The position numbers were made by a program, and so were the translations under genes. A stretch of DNA of 64,000 nucleotides from Metallyticus violacea. Its lineage: Eukaryota; Arthropoda; Insecta; Mantodea; Metallyticidae. The notes under the pieces are model-generated. The model ran no database searches. It was not told the DNA's origin and saw nothing but the letters and a program-made list of their open reading frames with translations. This document shows, in pieces, positions 40,301-52,725 of this stretch; the first letter of the stretch is position 1, and each line of letters opens with the position of its first letter. The stretch covers positions 46,284,001-46,348,000 of the forward strand of contig CM060842.1 in NCBI GenBank assembly GCA_030762175.1, read 5' to 3'.

Positions 40301-43260
40301 ACTGTGAAACACTGCATATTTATGTGGGATGGGGTTATAGCTATCATTTTTATGTAATTTTCTGTGTGTGTTTGTTTCCTGTGAATTCCAAAGCTAAGAC
40401 TGTTTGCATTTCTTATTATTTTTAAATCAAGGAATGGGAGACATCCATTTCTCTCTTCTTCTATGGTAAACTGTATAGATTTGTGTTGTAAGTTAAGGAG
40501 TTTCAATACATCTGTAGAATTTTTTTTGGTATTATTGCAAATATGTCATCCACATATCTATGCCATGTCTTGAAGATCAACGGGAACACTTTGGTGATAT
40601 GTACTTCGAAGGAACTCATGAAAAGATCCGCCAGAAACGGAGACAAAGGGTTTCCCATAGCTAGGCCAGAAACTTGTTGGTAATATTTGTTTCTGCACCT
40701 TAATGAACTAGGCCACCCATGGCGGTAAATTGGAGGATGACCCAATGTATGGAGCAGGAATGCGTTGAAAACTTCTACAAATTTTTCACATATAATGTAG
40801 TTTTTCTGAGCTTCTAGAAGAGATATAAACTTTCAGGACTTGATTATTAGAGTATTTTGCAGATTTTAGCATGAGATTTTTTAAAATAATATGAATTATT
40901 TCCTGGTTTATACCAAAAAAAAAATATATATATATATATTGAAAAATAAAGAAAAAATTACACAGAGTTAACAAAAATGTTTATTCAATTAGAGAAACAA
41001 AATTTTACAAAACCTTGTATTAAAGTTTAGATAAAAAGGAACCTTACTAGAGTAAAAAATTCAACTGGCTATTCACAATAAATTCAGGGAAAAGCTAAAT
41101 TGAATATGGCTAATCTAACATTGAAATGATAGGGTCTTTTGGAGTGCCTTAATTGATCATACATGCCGAGTTTTATTGAGAAAAAACAAAATTTAGAGCA
41201 TTAATACACCACAGCATGCATATATAGATTTTTTAAAAATCTTTTCCTGGATACATGCTCAACAGCTACATTTCTTCATAATTTTCTAAAAGAAGTTAAG
41301 AAAAGAACATGGCAAATCCATTAAACTTGCATTTGCAGATTCTATTCCTGCAGTTCCTTACACTCTGATTTCATCAAATATTCTTTCATCATCTTTTTAT
41401 TCTTTCATTGTTATAAAGGGCATTAAACTGTAACAGAAAAAAAAAAAGATAAAAGAATGTAGTCACTCCATTAAACTTACATTTGCACATACTATTTCTG
41501 CAGTCTTTATGCACTCATTTATCAGACAATCTTTCATCATCTCTATAGATCGTTATTGTTATTAAACTGTAACAGAATTAAACTTTTTAAAAACAGTGGC
41601 TCAATGCACTAAATTCGCATTTGCACAAGCTATTCCTCAATTCTTACTTAACATTGGAATGGTAAAGTGTTCTCCACATTGAATGCCAGGGAACCAAAAA
41701 ATGAAAGGCTTCTGTGGAATTAAATTGAATTTATTTCTCATTACATCAACATACTATTTTAAAAATTACAATAATATCTATGTCTTCATCAATTCCATAA
41801 TACTAACTAACAATATAAAATAAATACATAGTTAGTAATTACTTTTGGAGACAACGAGCAACACATTAATGATTCAAAATTAAAACTACTTTTGGTAAAG
41901 AACAAGCAAAAGCTGTTGGGACTGCATTAAGATATTGGTTTCTGGAAGAGTGCAAATCCTCTGCAGTGGTACATTCCTTCTAACATAGGCCATATTAATG
42001 GGACGTACATCCTCCTAGAACAAAAATTGGAAAGAAGGTTATTTTTTCCAGCTATCATGTTAACTAATTTTGTATCCATATACATTAGAATTTATACAGA
42101 TAGTTTCAGTGCAATAATATTTAGATAACATCGTGGAATGCCATTAGATCATATATAGAATTGAAGTGTGAGAAATTTACTCTTCCTTTAAATTTGAATA
42201 AATTGATGATTATGTATAAAAACATTTTTTGTTGATTTTATGCAGTCTACTGGATGTTAACTGCAAATATTTCATTATTACTTAAAATGAAAGTCATTAA
42301 TAAAAGGTATATTGAGGAGTTGGTAGAATTTGAAGTTTTGTTGTAGAGCAGTATACATGATTCTCCAAACTTGACTTCTAAAAGAACAGCAATTGCTCTT
42401 TTTTTTAGCTTGAATTTATCTTTACTATTTTTAGAACTGACCTAAAATATTATTTAAAAAGTCATTGTTGAGTGAAAGCATGCATTGTAAAGGATGAGCA
42501 GTTTGATACAACAAATTGCAAAAACACTGCTGGTCTCAAAATAGAATTGACCTGGTTATCTGCACACTACTATGTTCACTCTGTATATTATAATCAAGCT
42601 ATGATGTTCAGAATTGCTTGCATAGGCCTGATCTATGAAATACCTAACTTAAATTGGAGCTTATTTCTATGACACAGTTTTAATTTTTTTATTTATTCAT
42701 TCTTTTGATCATGTTACATGATATAGGACATGTGCAAAAAGCTAAAATTTCTGAAAATAATATTAATTTGGAATTAAGTATAAACAGATATTTAATATAA
42801 GTTACAGTTCATATTTACAGATATTAACAAAATGAATTACAAATTTGCAAGATTATTATTATGTAATATTTCTATAAAACTAGCATAAATTATAAAATTG
42901 ATACTCAATTTCAATAATACACTAGCAATGGCATTATAAGAATATAGTAATAACTGATAATCTATTAAGATTTACAAATTTAATTAATAACAACAACAGA
43001 AAATCTAGGCTTTTCAATAAACTTTTAGGTTTAATTGTCAATGATGAGCCTTCATTCTAATTTTAATAGAATATTAATTTTACAACATTACATTAGCAGG
43101 TTAATATTGTACCCTTATAAAAACTGTGTACAATTTTTTGTTTACCATTGATTGTTTTAGTACATAGTATTATGATCTATGTTGTACACTTTTTAATAAA
43201 ATACATTATATGCATGAATATCAAAAGTAAAAAATATGATATAATTAGGTGTATACAATG

Positions 43261-43303
<43 letters not shown>

Positions 43304-46300
43304 TGTTATGTATTTTTGATATACAAAACAAGAAATTAAGTTATTATTGTTATTAAGCAGGATACTCGAGCACATTTTTAGATCACTAACATTTTATTTT
43401 ATTGATATTGTTTTAGGTGTTTGCCATTATTTCACTTTGCGCATCAGCGATAATCCTGAACACTGTTACTTTTGAGCTTATGGCTATAATGGCAACCGTT
43501 GGTGTAGTGGCAGGTTTATCACCATCCACGATGGGCTGTACAATCATGTCATGGTGTTATGCTCTGGGAGGTAATACTACTGATATTCTTGTAACTGCTA
43601 AAATAAATACTTTAAGGTTATTATTGCCACAGTATCCTCATTAACTACTAACAGGTCAAAGAAAGGCTCAACAATAATAATGATAAAGTCTCCTGCAGCT
43701 GCTATTGGCTTAAGCTAAAATATCATTGGTATTCAGACAGAGTTTCTAGGTATGTAAACATTTTATAGCATTCAAAGGCTTTGATTGTGAACAACGAAAA
43801 TGTAACAGCTATACTTGATTAAATAAATAAATCAGGGAAACATAAGTGAAAAATGAGTTCATTAAAAAATTGTGCTTGAAAACGTAATTTTTTTTAATAT
43901 AGGAAGGGAATCTTATATCACAGCTTCATCTCTCTATGAAATAAACTTATTGTTAATTTGTGAGCACACTTTAATTGTGATTAAATTATTTTAAGCTTTG
44001 TCACCAAGAAGTTGTTGATAATTTTATTTCTGCATCTTAGAGCTTTGAGTAACATAAATAATCATAATAGGTTCAGAATTTAAATAATATCATAAATTTA
44101 GAGCACTTGTTTTCATGAACATGATATCCTAAACTTCCTTCTGACATGACAGCCACACAGGTTCATTTGTAGAGGACCTTATTGCAAAGAGATGTAATCA
44201 TCATACTGCATTCTGCCAATCTCCATCCTGTTGCTACCTTTCTATAAGGCTACACCCTGGTTAACCTCATGAGCTGGGTGGGCCCTAAACCAGACCACTC
44301 TAAGTAAATACAGAGAATTGAACTTGGAACCCCCCAAGCCATAGTCAGCAATGCTGACCACTTGACCATGTAGGTGATCATAAGAATTGAACATGGTCTC
44401 CATGCACATTATACAATGCCTCTAAACGACTTGGCCATCGAGTGCATTAACATCTCATGAAATGCTCATGAGATATTAATATCTTCTGACTCACTTATTT
44501 AAAAATGGAATTCTACAACCTCCTTTATGTACTGTCAAGAGTCTGCTAATGAAACAAGTAAATTTGGCTCCTACATGTTAATGATTAAACAAAATTTTGA
44601 ACTTGGAAATGTATTGAAAGGACATGGCCAAGGATTTATAAGGAAAAGAGTGATATATACAGGCAATATATTTCATTCAACAATAAAACAATGTCATTTA
44701 CATGTTAAATAAAACTCACCTTTTGAATAAAGAGCCGAATGTAATACAGCAATATAGTGTTCAAACAGTAATAAAACATTAAAAAAATGAGGGAACTAGC
44801 ATTGCAATACATAAAAAAGAGTTATCAACAGGGGTGTAACTGTGGGCCCTGCAAATCCCGTGACTTGGGGAGGAGTCTATCCTAGGGAGCCCACTGCCTG
44901 CAAAAAATGAAAAATTTAAAATAAAAACCGGAAATAAAGAAATGTAAATAGGTTATCATAAGGGGGAAAGACATGCAAAGCAGTAAAAGAAAAAGAGTTT
45001 GCAACTTTTAGTGAACATGCCAGTACATGTCAACAATCAGCAAACTGAATATTGAAAATTAACATAAGCCATTGTTTGTCACTGCACTACAGGCCATCAA
45101 CAGTGCATATTTAGGTTAAATTCATGAATGGTGAATGTATTGACTTATTTTTCCATTGCTTTAACATTATTGAGGCAGACAGCATTACTTGGCTTGGATA
45201 TTACATAAAGTCTAGTATGGTGATAGAAGTGAAACATTGAAATATAGTGTTTGATTCTGTCTTGTGCCATTTAAAATATTAGACTAAAAATAATCTGGTT
45301 CTAGCAATTCAATTTTTATGTTTTATGTTTTTAACCCCCCCCCCTTTTCTTTTTGAGATGAAGCTCTTTAAACTATTTATAAACATAAAACACAAAAACA
45401 AAGGGAAAAAAAGAGATTGAAAGATCATTTACAAAATTAATGAAAATAAACTCTTTCTTTAAGCCTAATTCAGAAATAATAAATACAAATTTTAACAGAA
45501 ATAATAAATAGTAATTTTAATTTTTTATAGTAGGCCATCCATTTCTTTAAGAACAAATGGCAGTAATGCAAATTCAAGCAGTGGTACAGTGAAGAATTTT
45601 AGTGGAGAAGATGAAGTATGTGAATCTTGAAACTGGTAAGAAGTCAGATATTTCCACTGAAATTGAGAATGGAAGTAATAGCATACAGTAGAATGTAAGT
45701 ACTTCTGTTGATGATACTACCAATACTAGAGAGGAATTTCTTACTGATGTGCTAATTTTCTGGTTCTTTTAAATGATGACACAAAGGAATTTATTATATG
45801 GCATCAGCCTTGCAAACTCCAAGGTCCATTTCTGAAAGATTCTTAGCAAAATAATAGATGTTTCTCCATTAATCACTATGAAAAATTAACAAAATCTGGG
45901 TTGAAAATGACAAGAGAATGGCTTTGCTATTCTAAAAATACTTTGTTTATTGTGAGCCATGCTGATTATTTGCTAACAGGAGTTCAGCATCTTTTCAATT
46001 TGTCTGGATAACAGGTGTTCATAATTGTCAGGGCATATTAAACAATTTTAACACCAAAATGTCTCATTCCCATATGGAGGCATGTGTTGTTTATAATGTC
46101 TAGAAAAGAAATGAAATGAATTGTAGTCTGGAATGTGAATTAAAGAAAGAAATTAACATATGGAAATAAATTCTTGATTGCATAATTAATGTGATTATCC
46201 CATTATCAGTATTTACTCTAGCTTTACAAGGTCAAAGAGAAGAGTTAGGGGAAGCTCACAATGGACATCTTTAGCTATTGTGGACTTAATGTCTAAGTAT

Positions 46301-48367
46301 GATCCAGTGTTACAGCAAGATGTACATGGACCCAAAGCATCTGGAAATCCAAAATGAATTAATTCAACTGTTATCACAGAAAGTAGAGAATGAAACCATG
46401 AATGAAATCAAGTCTGCACAATTTTTTTCTAAAATTTTGGATACTACACACGCTGTGAAGTTGTCAATGAAGTTAAATTTTCAGATATGTACATATAGTA
46501 AAACATTTTTTTTTTTTGGAAAACCTTGTGAAATAAATAAATGAAAGATTTTTTGGATGCAAAGAGATGGAAGATCATACTGCTATCTCATTGGAACAAA
46601 AATCCTAAATTCAATGGATGAAAAGTGTATCTCATTAGCCAAATGTTCAGGTCAAGGTTACGATGGTGCATTGAATATGTCCAGGACCTATAATAGGATA
46701 AAAGCATGGATTGAACAAATACAGAAAAGAGCTTAAAAATAATTTTTTTTAATAGTTGATATTATATTTCTTTTTCAATCAAAGTACAAAGCAATGGGAA
46801 ATGTTATCACTAGCTTCTTACTCTTTAAAAGGCTTTGTCCTATTTGTTGGTCATCAAGATTGGGCTCAATAAAAGCTCTTAAGACATTTAGATGTTATGA
46901 AAGCAATAGCTGCAATAGTGTTGGAATCAAAATATCCAACAACTGTAATGAAGCCAGAAACAAATGGAAAATTTTGAATTTGTTTTTCAAGTTGTCCTGC
47001 ATTCCAAAATACTTGAAGCTATTAATTAGGTATCAAAATTACTGCAAGCTAACAACCTTGATCTTTCCTGGGTAATTGCTCCAAACTGCTGCAAATTTTC
47101 TAAATGACTACATAAATAATTTCCATGAAGCATTATTGTCCACCGTGTCACTTGCAAAACAATGGGAAGTTGACACCAAATTTGAAAACAAGAGATTCTG
47201 CAAAAATAAGAGGCATTTTGAAGAAGTGGCACTAGATAAATGTCGGTCAAATCCTGAAAAATATTTTAAGTATATGACATTGGATATCATTGATAATCAA
47301 ATCAAAATTAGGTTTAATTCTATGAAATGTTAATGGTCTGTTTGGTGTACTCATTTCACAGTTTCTGTCTACTGCAAAAGATGAGGAATTGCATAGTAAA
47401 GCACAATATTTATCCAGTACATTGAAGACTTAATGGAAGATTTCTCATATTAGTTACAGTGCTTCAAAAGTGTATTAAAAAACAAGATAATAAAGAAAAG
47501 ATCTGTTAGAGAATTGACACACCTCTTGCTAATCTAAAATTGTACTTTAGCATCAAGTATACCAGACTTTTGCACTGCTTTCATTTTATTTCTCTCTCTA
47601 CCTGTAACTGTTGCTTAAAATGAGTGATCGTTTTCAAAATTAAAACTAATAAAAACATATCCTACACTAATGTATTTAACATGTTCACAATAACTCCACT
47701 TAGTTACATAACACTAGGACATGTTTCAGGAGCCCTCACTTCCGTTATCAGCTATTGAATGACTACTTGAATTGGTGGCTGGATGCCGAGATGCTTTTGT
47801 GGTGGTTTCTGATGGTTCTAGTAGGAACGAGTGAAATAGATTTAGGAATTTACGGTTTGCATCTAAAACTTTCAAAAGCATTATGTTTACATGTATGGGA
47901 AAACTTACAGCACCATTTACACCAAAATTTAAGGCATCAAATGAAAAACAAGAATCAGAACTGAAAACAAAACTCCACAATTTACATAGCCACCAAATCA
48001 AAACTTCACCAGTTCCACATACACAAATAATAGATAATGTAATTATTCTCTAGAATGCCACATTTTTGAGCAAAGAAATTAATATCCTAATCAAAGGCCA
48101 GTGACTTTTTCCAACATTTCATAATCGAGAGAACACAAAGACTTGATGTGAGTAAAGTAGTGGAAACTTTTGCCTCAAGTATCAATTTTGAGGGAACAAA
48201 AATATTAGATATCTTCTCTACTTCCAATGATCCTTACACATTCTACATATTACAATATGACTGTGCCCGATTTTGGAGTTGTGCATCTAGGAAATAATAC
48301 TACTTTATTTCCTAATATTCTACACCGCCATCACCGCCACCACCACCACCATCACAATCACTAACAC

Positions 48368-48428
<61 letters not shown>

Positions 48429-51407
48429 GTCATCATCATCATCATTTTATTGTTTTTATTATTTTTTATTATTATTATTATTATTATTACAATTGTTGAT
48501 GTTGATGATGATAACAATACAGACAAATTATATTTTTCACAGTTGAACAGTATTATTTTACTGAAGATATTAAAAAGTTGAAAAGTCATTGGACTAAATG
48601 TATTGATTTTCAATGTGACTGTGTTGAAAAATATATATATAAAAAAAAATTCTCTTAAATCTTGTGTTTTCTTAGTCAGGCTGAGAACTATAGAATGAAT
48701 GCCCTTGGTAAATTTTATTAAGTAAAAAGGAATGGTTTTGTGGTGTAAAAAAGGTAAAGTTAGAATCTTTTAACTATCTGAAAGTATTTAAGATATCTAA
48801 CAGCTCTTTTGTAAGGTAAAAGATTAATATTTGTTTTGGAAGCATTGCCCCATAGTTCTGTGGTGTAAAATATACCATTCTAACCTTATTATCATGTGCA
48901 AATTTTCTTAAATATCTATGTACAAATAAGTTTTTACAGATTGCCAGCCCTAATTTTTGTCATAGGTAAAAGTTTTGTCTATGATGAATCCTAAGAGTTT
49001 TCCTGCTGTATTGTGATTGATAGTGACCTACTTAAACAGTCAGTATTTTTAAATCCAATTTTTATTTTATTTCATACTTAGAGGATTTACATGTAAATTC
49101 AATACTCCAAAGTATTATATCACTGAATTTACTATGATATTGATACTTTAACTCAATGTGGATAAGTTATTAACTGCATCTGTAGTGTCATCAGCCTGGA
49201 ACAATGAACACAACTTGTGTAGTAAATAATGCCAGACATTTAAAAAAACTTATAGGTATTAAAGACACACTACTTTCTCTATGATAAAGGAGAACATAAG
49301 TTTTAAAAAGTTTATATACCATCCATGGGTAAACAGTGCATTCATGAAAAATGTTTAAATATTTGGTATTGTTTTGACTGCATAGATAATTTTAACAATA
49401 GGAACCTTTTGAAAAGAACCATAAAGGATGTTATCCAGCAAAAGGCAGGAGTGTACTAGATAAATGTTTGGATATTGTGAACAGTAAGAAATTTAGAGAC
49501 AAGGGCAAAAAAAAAAAAAACCACTTTAGAAATTTAAGATATAAACAGATAGTTTAAACAGACAGTTAAAATTGCTGTTGCAGATAATTTTTAAAAATAA
49601 AATCATAACATAATAAAAAAAAAGGGGGGGGAACCAAGATTCCCAGAGAATTACCGGCATGGGAAAAGTTTTTCATTTTAAAAAATAAGCATCATATTAT
49701 GAACTTTGACATTCCTCTAATGAACTTCTTGTTTCACTTTATATTGAAACCACCGGAGGCCACATTGTCACCTACAAGTGTTAATTGGTCCCTAGCTGAA
49801 GATGAGAGCAAAAGCTCTTGAAATATGTTCTGATGAATTAACCAGTTAGTGAAACAGTGTGTCACCTAATACTGACTTCTTTATGCTTATATACAATATT
49901 GTGGTTCATTTGCACCAAAAAAAAAAAAAAAACACATAATCTATGTTTATTTATACTCTGCTCACATAATATAAATAGTATTTCATTTATAGTCCTTGGA
50001 GCATACCAGGCTATTAGTCCTTCTATTTTAATCCCAGTTTTGGAATAAATTTGAACCATTTGAGTGTCAACTAAGATAGGTGTCAGTAATTAGTTGTAAC
50101 TGATAAGTTACAAGATGTGATCAATAGTAGTATATTGTCAAGTATTAATACACAACAGCAATCATAACAAAAGTTTTAAATTGTCTTCTTGCTTTCAAGG
50201 TCCTAACAAACTACTTCCACTAATCACCTATTTGTTAGCAGTGCTTCTGCCATTTGGGTATTTCATGTAGATTAAAATTGGATTCTGTATATGAGGGATA
50301 AGTCATAACTCATGGCAACTATTTTATTTTCTCACAAACAAGGGACAAAGGCAAAGATTGAAAGTATATGCCATTTAAAGCTGAGTGGTGCCACCAAGGA
50401 AGGCTGAATTTAGGTGGCCCTTGTAGGGAAGAAGCAAAACACAGACAATTGGATTATGGCAAAAGCAAAAGTTATACACAATTACTTACACAGGGTTGCA
50501 AATCCATAATAGGATGCATCTTCCAGGTAATCTGTGGTGTTTAGCAGCCTTCGAAGTAGTCTCCAAGTGCATCAATGGTTTGTTGCCAGTGATGGAAAGG
50601 CCCCTGTTCACTTTGCCATGCAAAGCACGTGCATCCAGTGCTTCCATTAGCTCTGTATGGCATTTTTGTGCATTCTTGCCGCAGAGAAATGCTATTTTCA
50701 CATAAGCAAGTGATCTCCATTCCTGACCATTGTTCTCCAAATGAACTTTGGGAGGCATGCTAAGACATGCAACTCTGCTCACATACATCATCTGTTGGCT
50801 TCCTTCGAAAGTACATTCTATACACTTTCAGTTGCATATCTTAGATTTTTCATGTTGTCCCTGATTCACGAGAAAAAAATATAGTTGCTATGACTTATGA
50901 CTTATCCCTCATATTTTATCTTGAAAACTTTAAGATTGAAAATTGTTTCAGATTACATCACAGTAATAACACTTACAAATCGAGGCTACTACTGCATGGG
51001 CTTTGCTGCATGCTACGGCACTGCATTGTTTAGTATCCTTTTCTTAGTCTTTTGCTTTATCTTTATTAAAATGAGACTGATAGATAAGAAATATCTGTGA
51101 AGCAAGTAATAATAACTATTATATGGTAATTAATGATAAATGTTCACAAACAGCTTTAAAAAAGCAAATTATTTATTTAGATAACTAAATGCATTCATTT
51201 CTAATTCAATTCATTTTTTTTATTATATCTTACTCATGAACTGTTAACAAAAGATAAAATGATTAATCATTTTTATAGGAAAATATAAATCACTAGATTT
51301 ATTAGATAATCACAAATATATGTGTCAAATTTATTTCTTTAAAAAGTTTCCTTATTAGTTCTGGATAATTCCAGTTTAGATTTTTAATTTTTGGCTCATC
51401 ACTCTAT

Positions 51408-51438
<31 letters not shown>

Positions 51439-51659
51439 TTCATCCTTTTGATCATTTTACATGATATAGGACATGTCCTAGAGAAGAGATAGGCTTCACT
51501 CAGAGTATAATATAAACAATATACAAGTTTAGTAATTATACTAGATTTACAATATATCTTATTTAAAGTTCATATATTCACTTACTGAATAAAAGGTATG
51601 TTGTAGTAGAAAGGCTTTGACTTCTTATGCATAAGTTTCCATTTTCTAGGTGTTCATTG

Positions 51660-51697
<38 letters not shown>

Positions 51698-52644
51698 CCA
51701 CCACCACCACCACCACCACCACCACCACCACCACCGTTGTTGCCAATCATTATTAATATTACATTCTTATCATTATCATTATTAACTTAAAATATTTCGT
51801 TACAAACTTGTCAATAAAATGTTGTCCATTTTTAGAAAGTTATGTTTGCATGGGGCTGCTTTTGAAATTCTAAAATCAAAATTTGCACTAATAAGAATCC
51901 TGACAAACTTTTAGAGAAAAAGCCATAATTTATCTCTTATGGCATGGTGAAAAAGAGGCCTTTGCAGCACTTTTGTTATAAATATTTTCTTAATCATGTC
52001 CCTAAAGTTCAGAAAATAGATAGAAATTTTGTATGAAATTATGTAAGAAACAGAAAGTATGATATAAGTTCATCAGCATCATCAAATTTGCCACAGGTGA
52101 CCGAGGCGTTAAGGCATGAACTCATAAGCTGGAGGTCTGGGGTTCTAATTCTGCCAGGACTGACCTCTCTGACTGAGGTTTTTCCCAGGTTTTCCTCAGT
52201 CCTCATAAATGGCAAATGCTGGGAAGGTACCCTAAACTTAGGCCTGGAACGTTTCCATTCTTAAAAAATCCTATCCCAATATATCATTTTACCTCATGTA
52301 TCATCAATGTCCACTGTCTGTGGTGCCTCAGTAGTAAAAATGGGCATTAAATGCCATTAAAAAACATAAAATTCAATTTGGATAGCAGAAATCATGTACT
52401 GTATTTTAAATGTCTTTTAAAAGTGTAATTTTTAATTAATTATATATATTCTTAACTTAATCTTCAGATTTATGTTTAGGACTGGGAGTTGCTTTCCTTG
52501 ATTCTTGTATCAGCACAGAGAAGGCTACTGGGAAATTTGAGTTTGATGCAAGTAATTTTGATGATAAATATTTTGAATATTAATACTGGCAAAGAGCTAA
52601 GCACATAGTGTCTGCTTTTGATGAATTCATTGACAGGAAAATTC

Positions 52645-52725
<81 letters not shown>

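Noticed and set aside
48320..48613. ORF with long Met runs
   Set aside because: Translation of (CAT)n/(ATT)n microsatellites.
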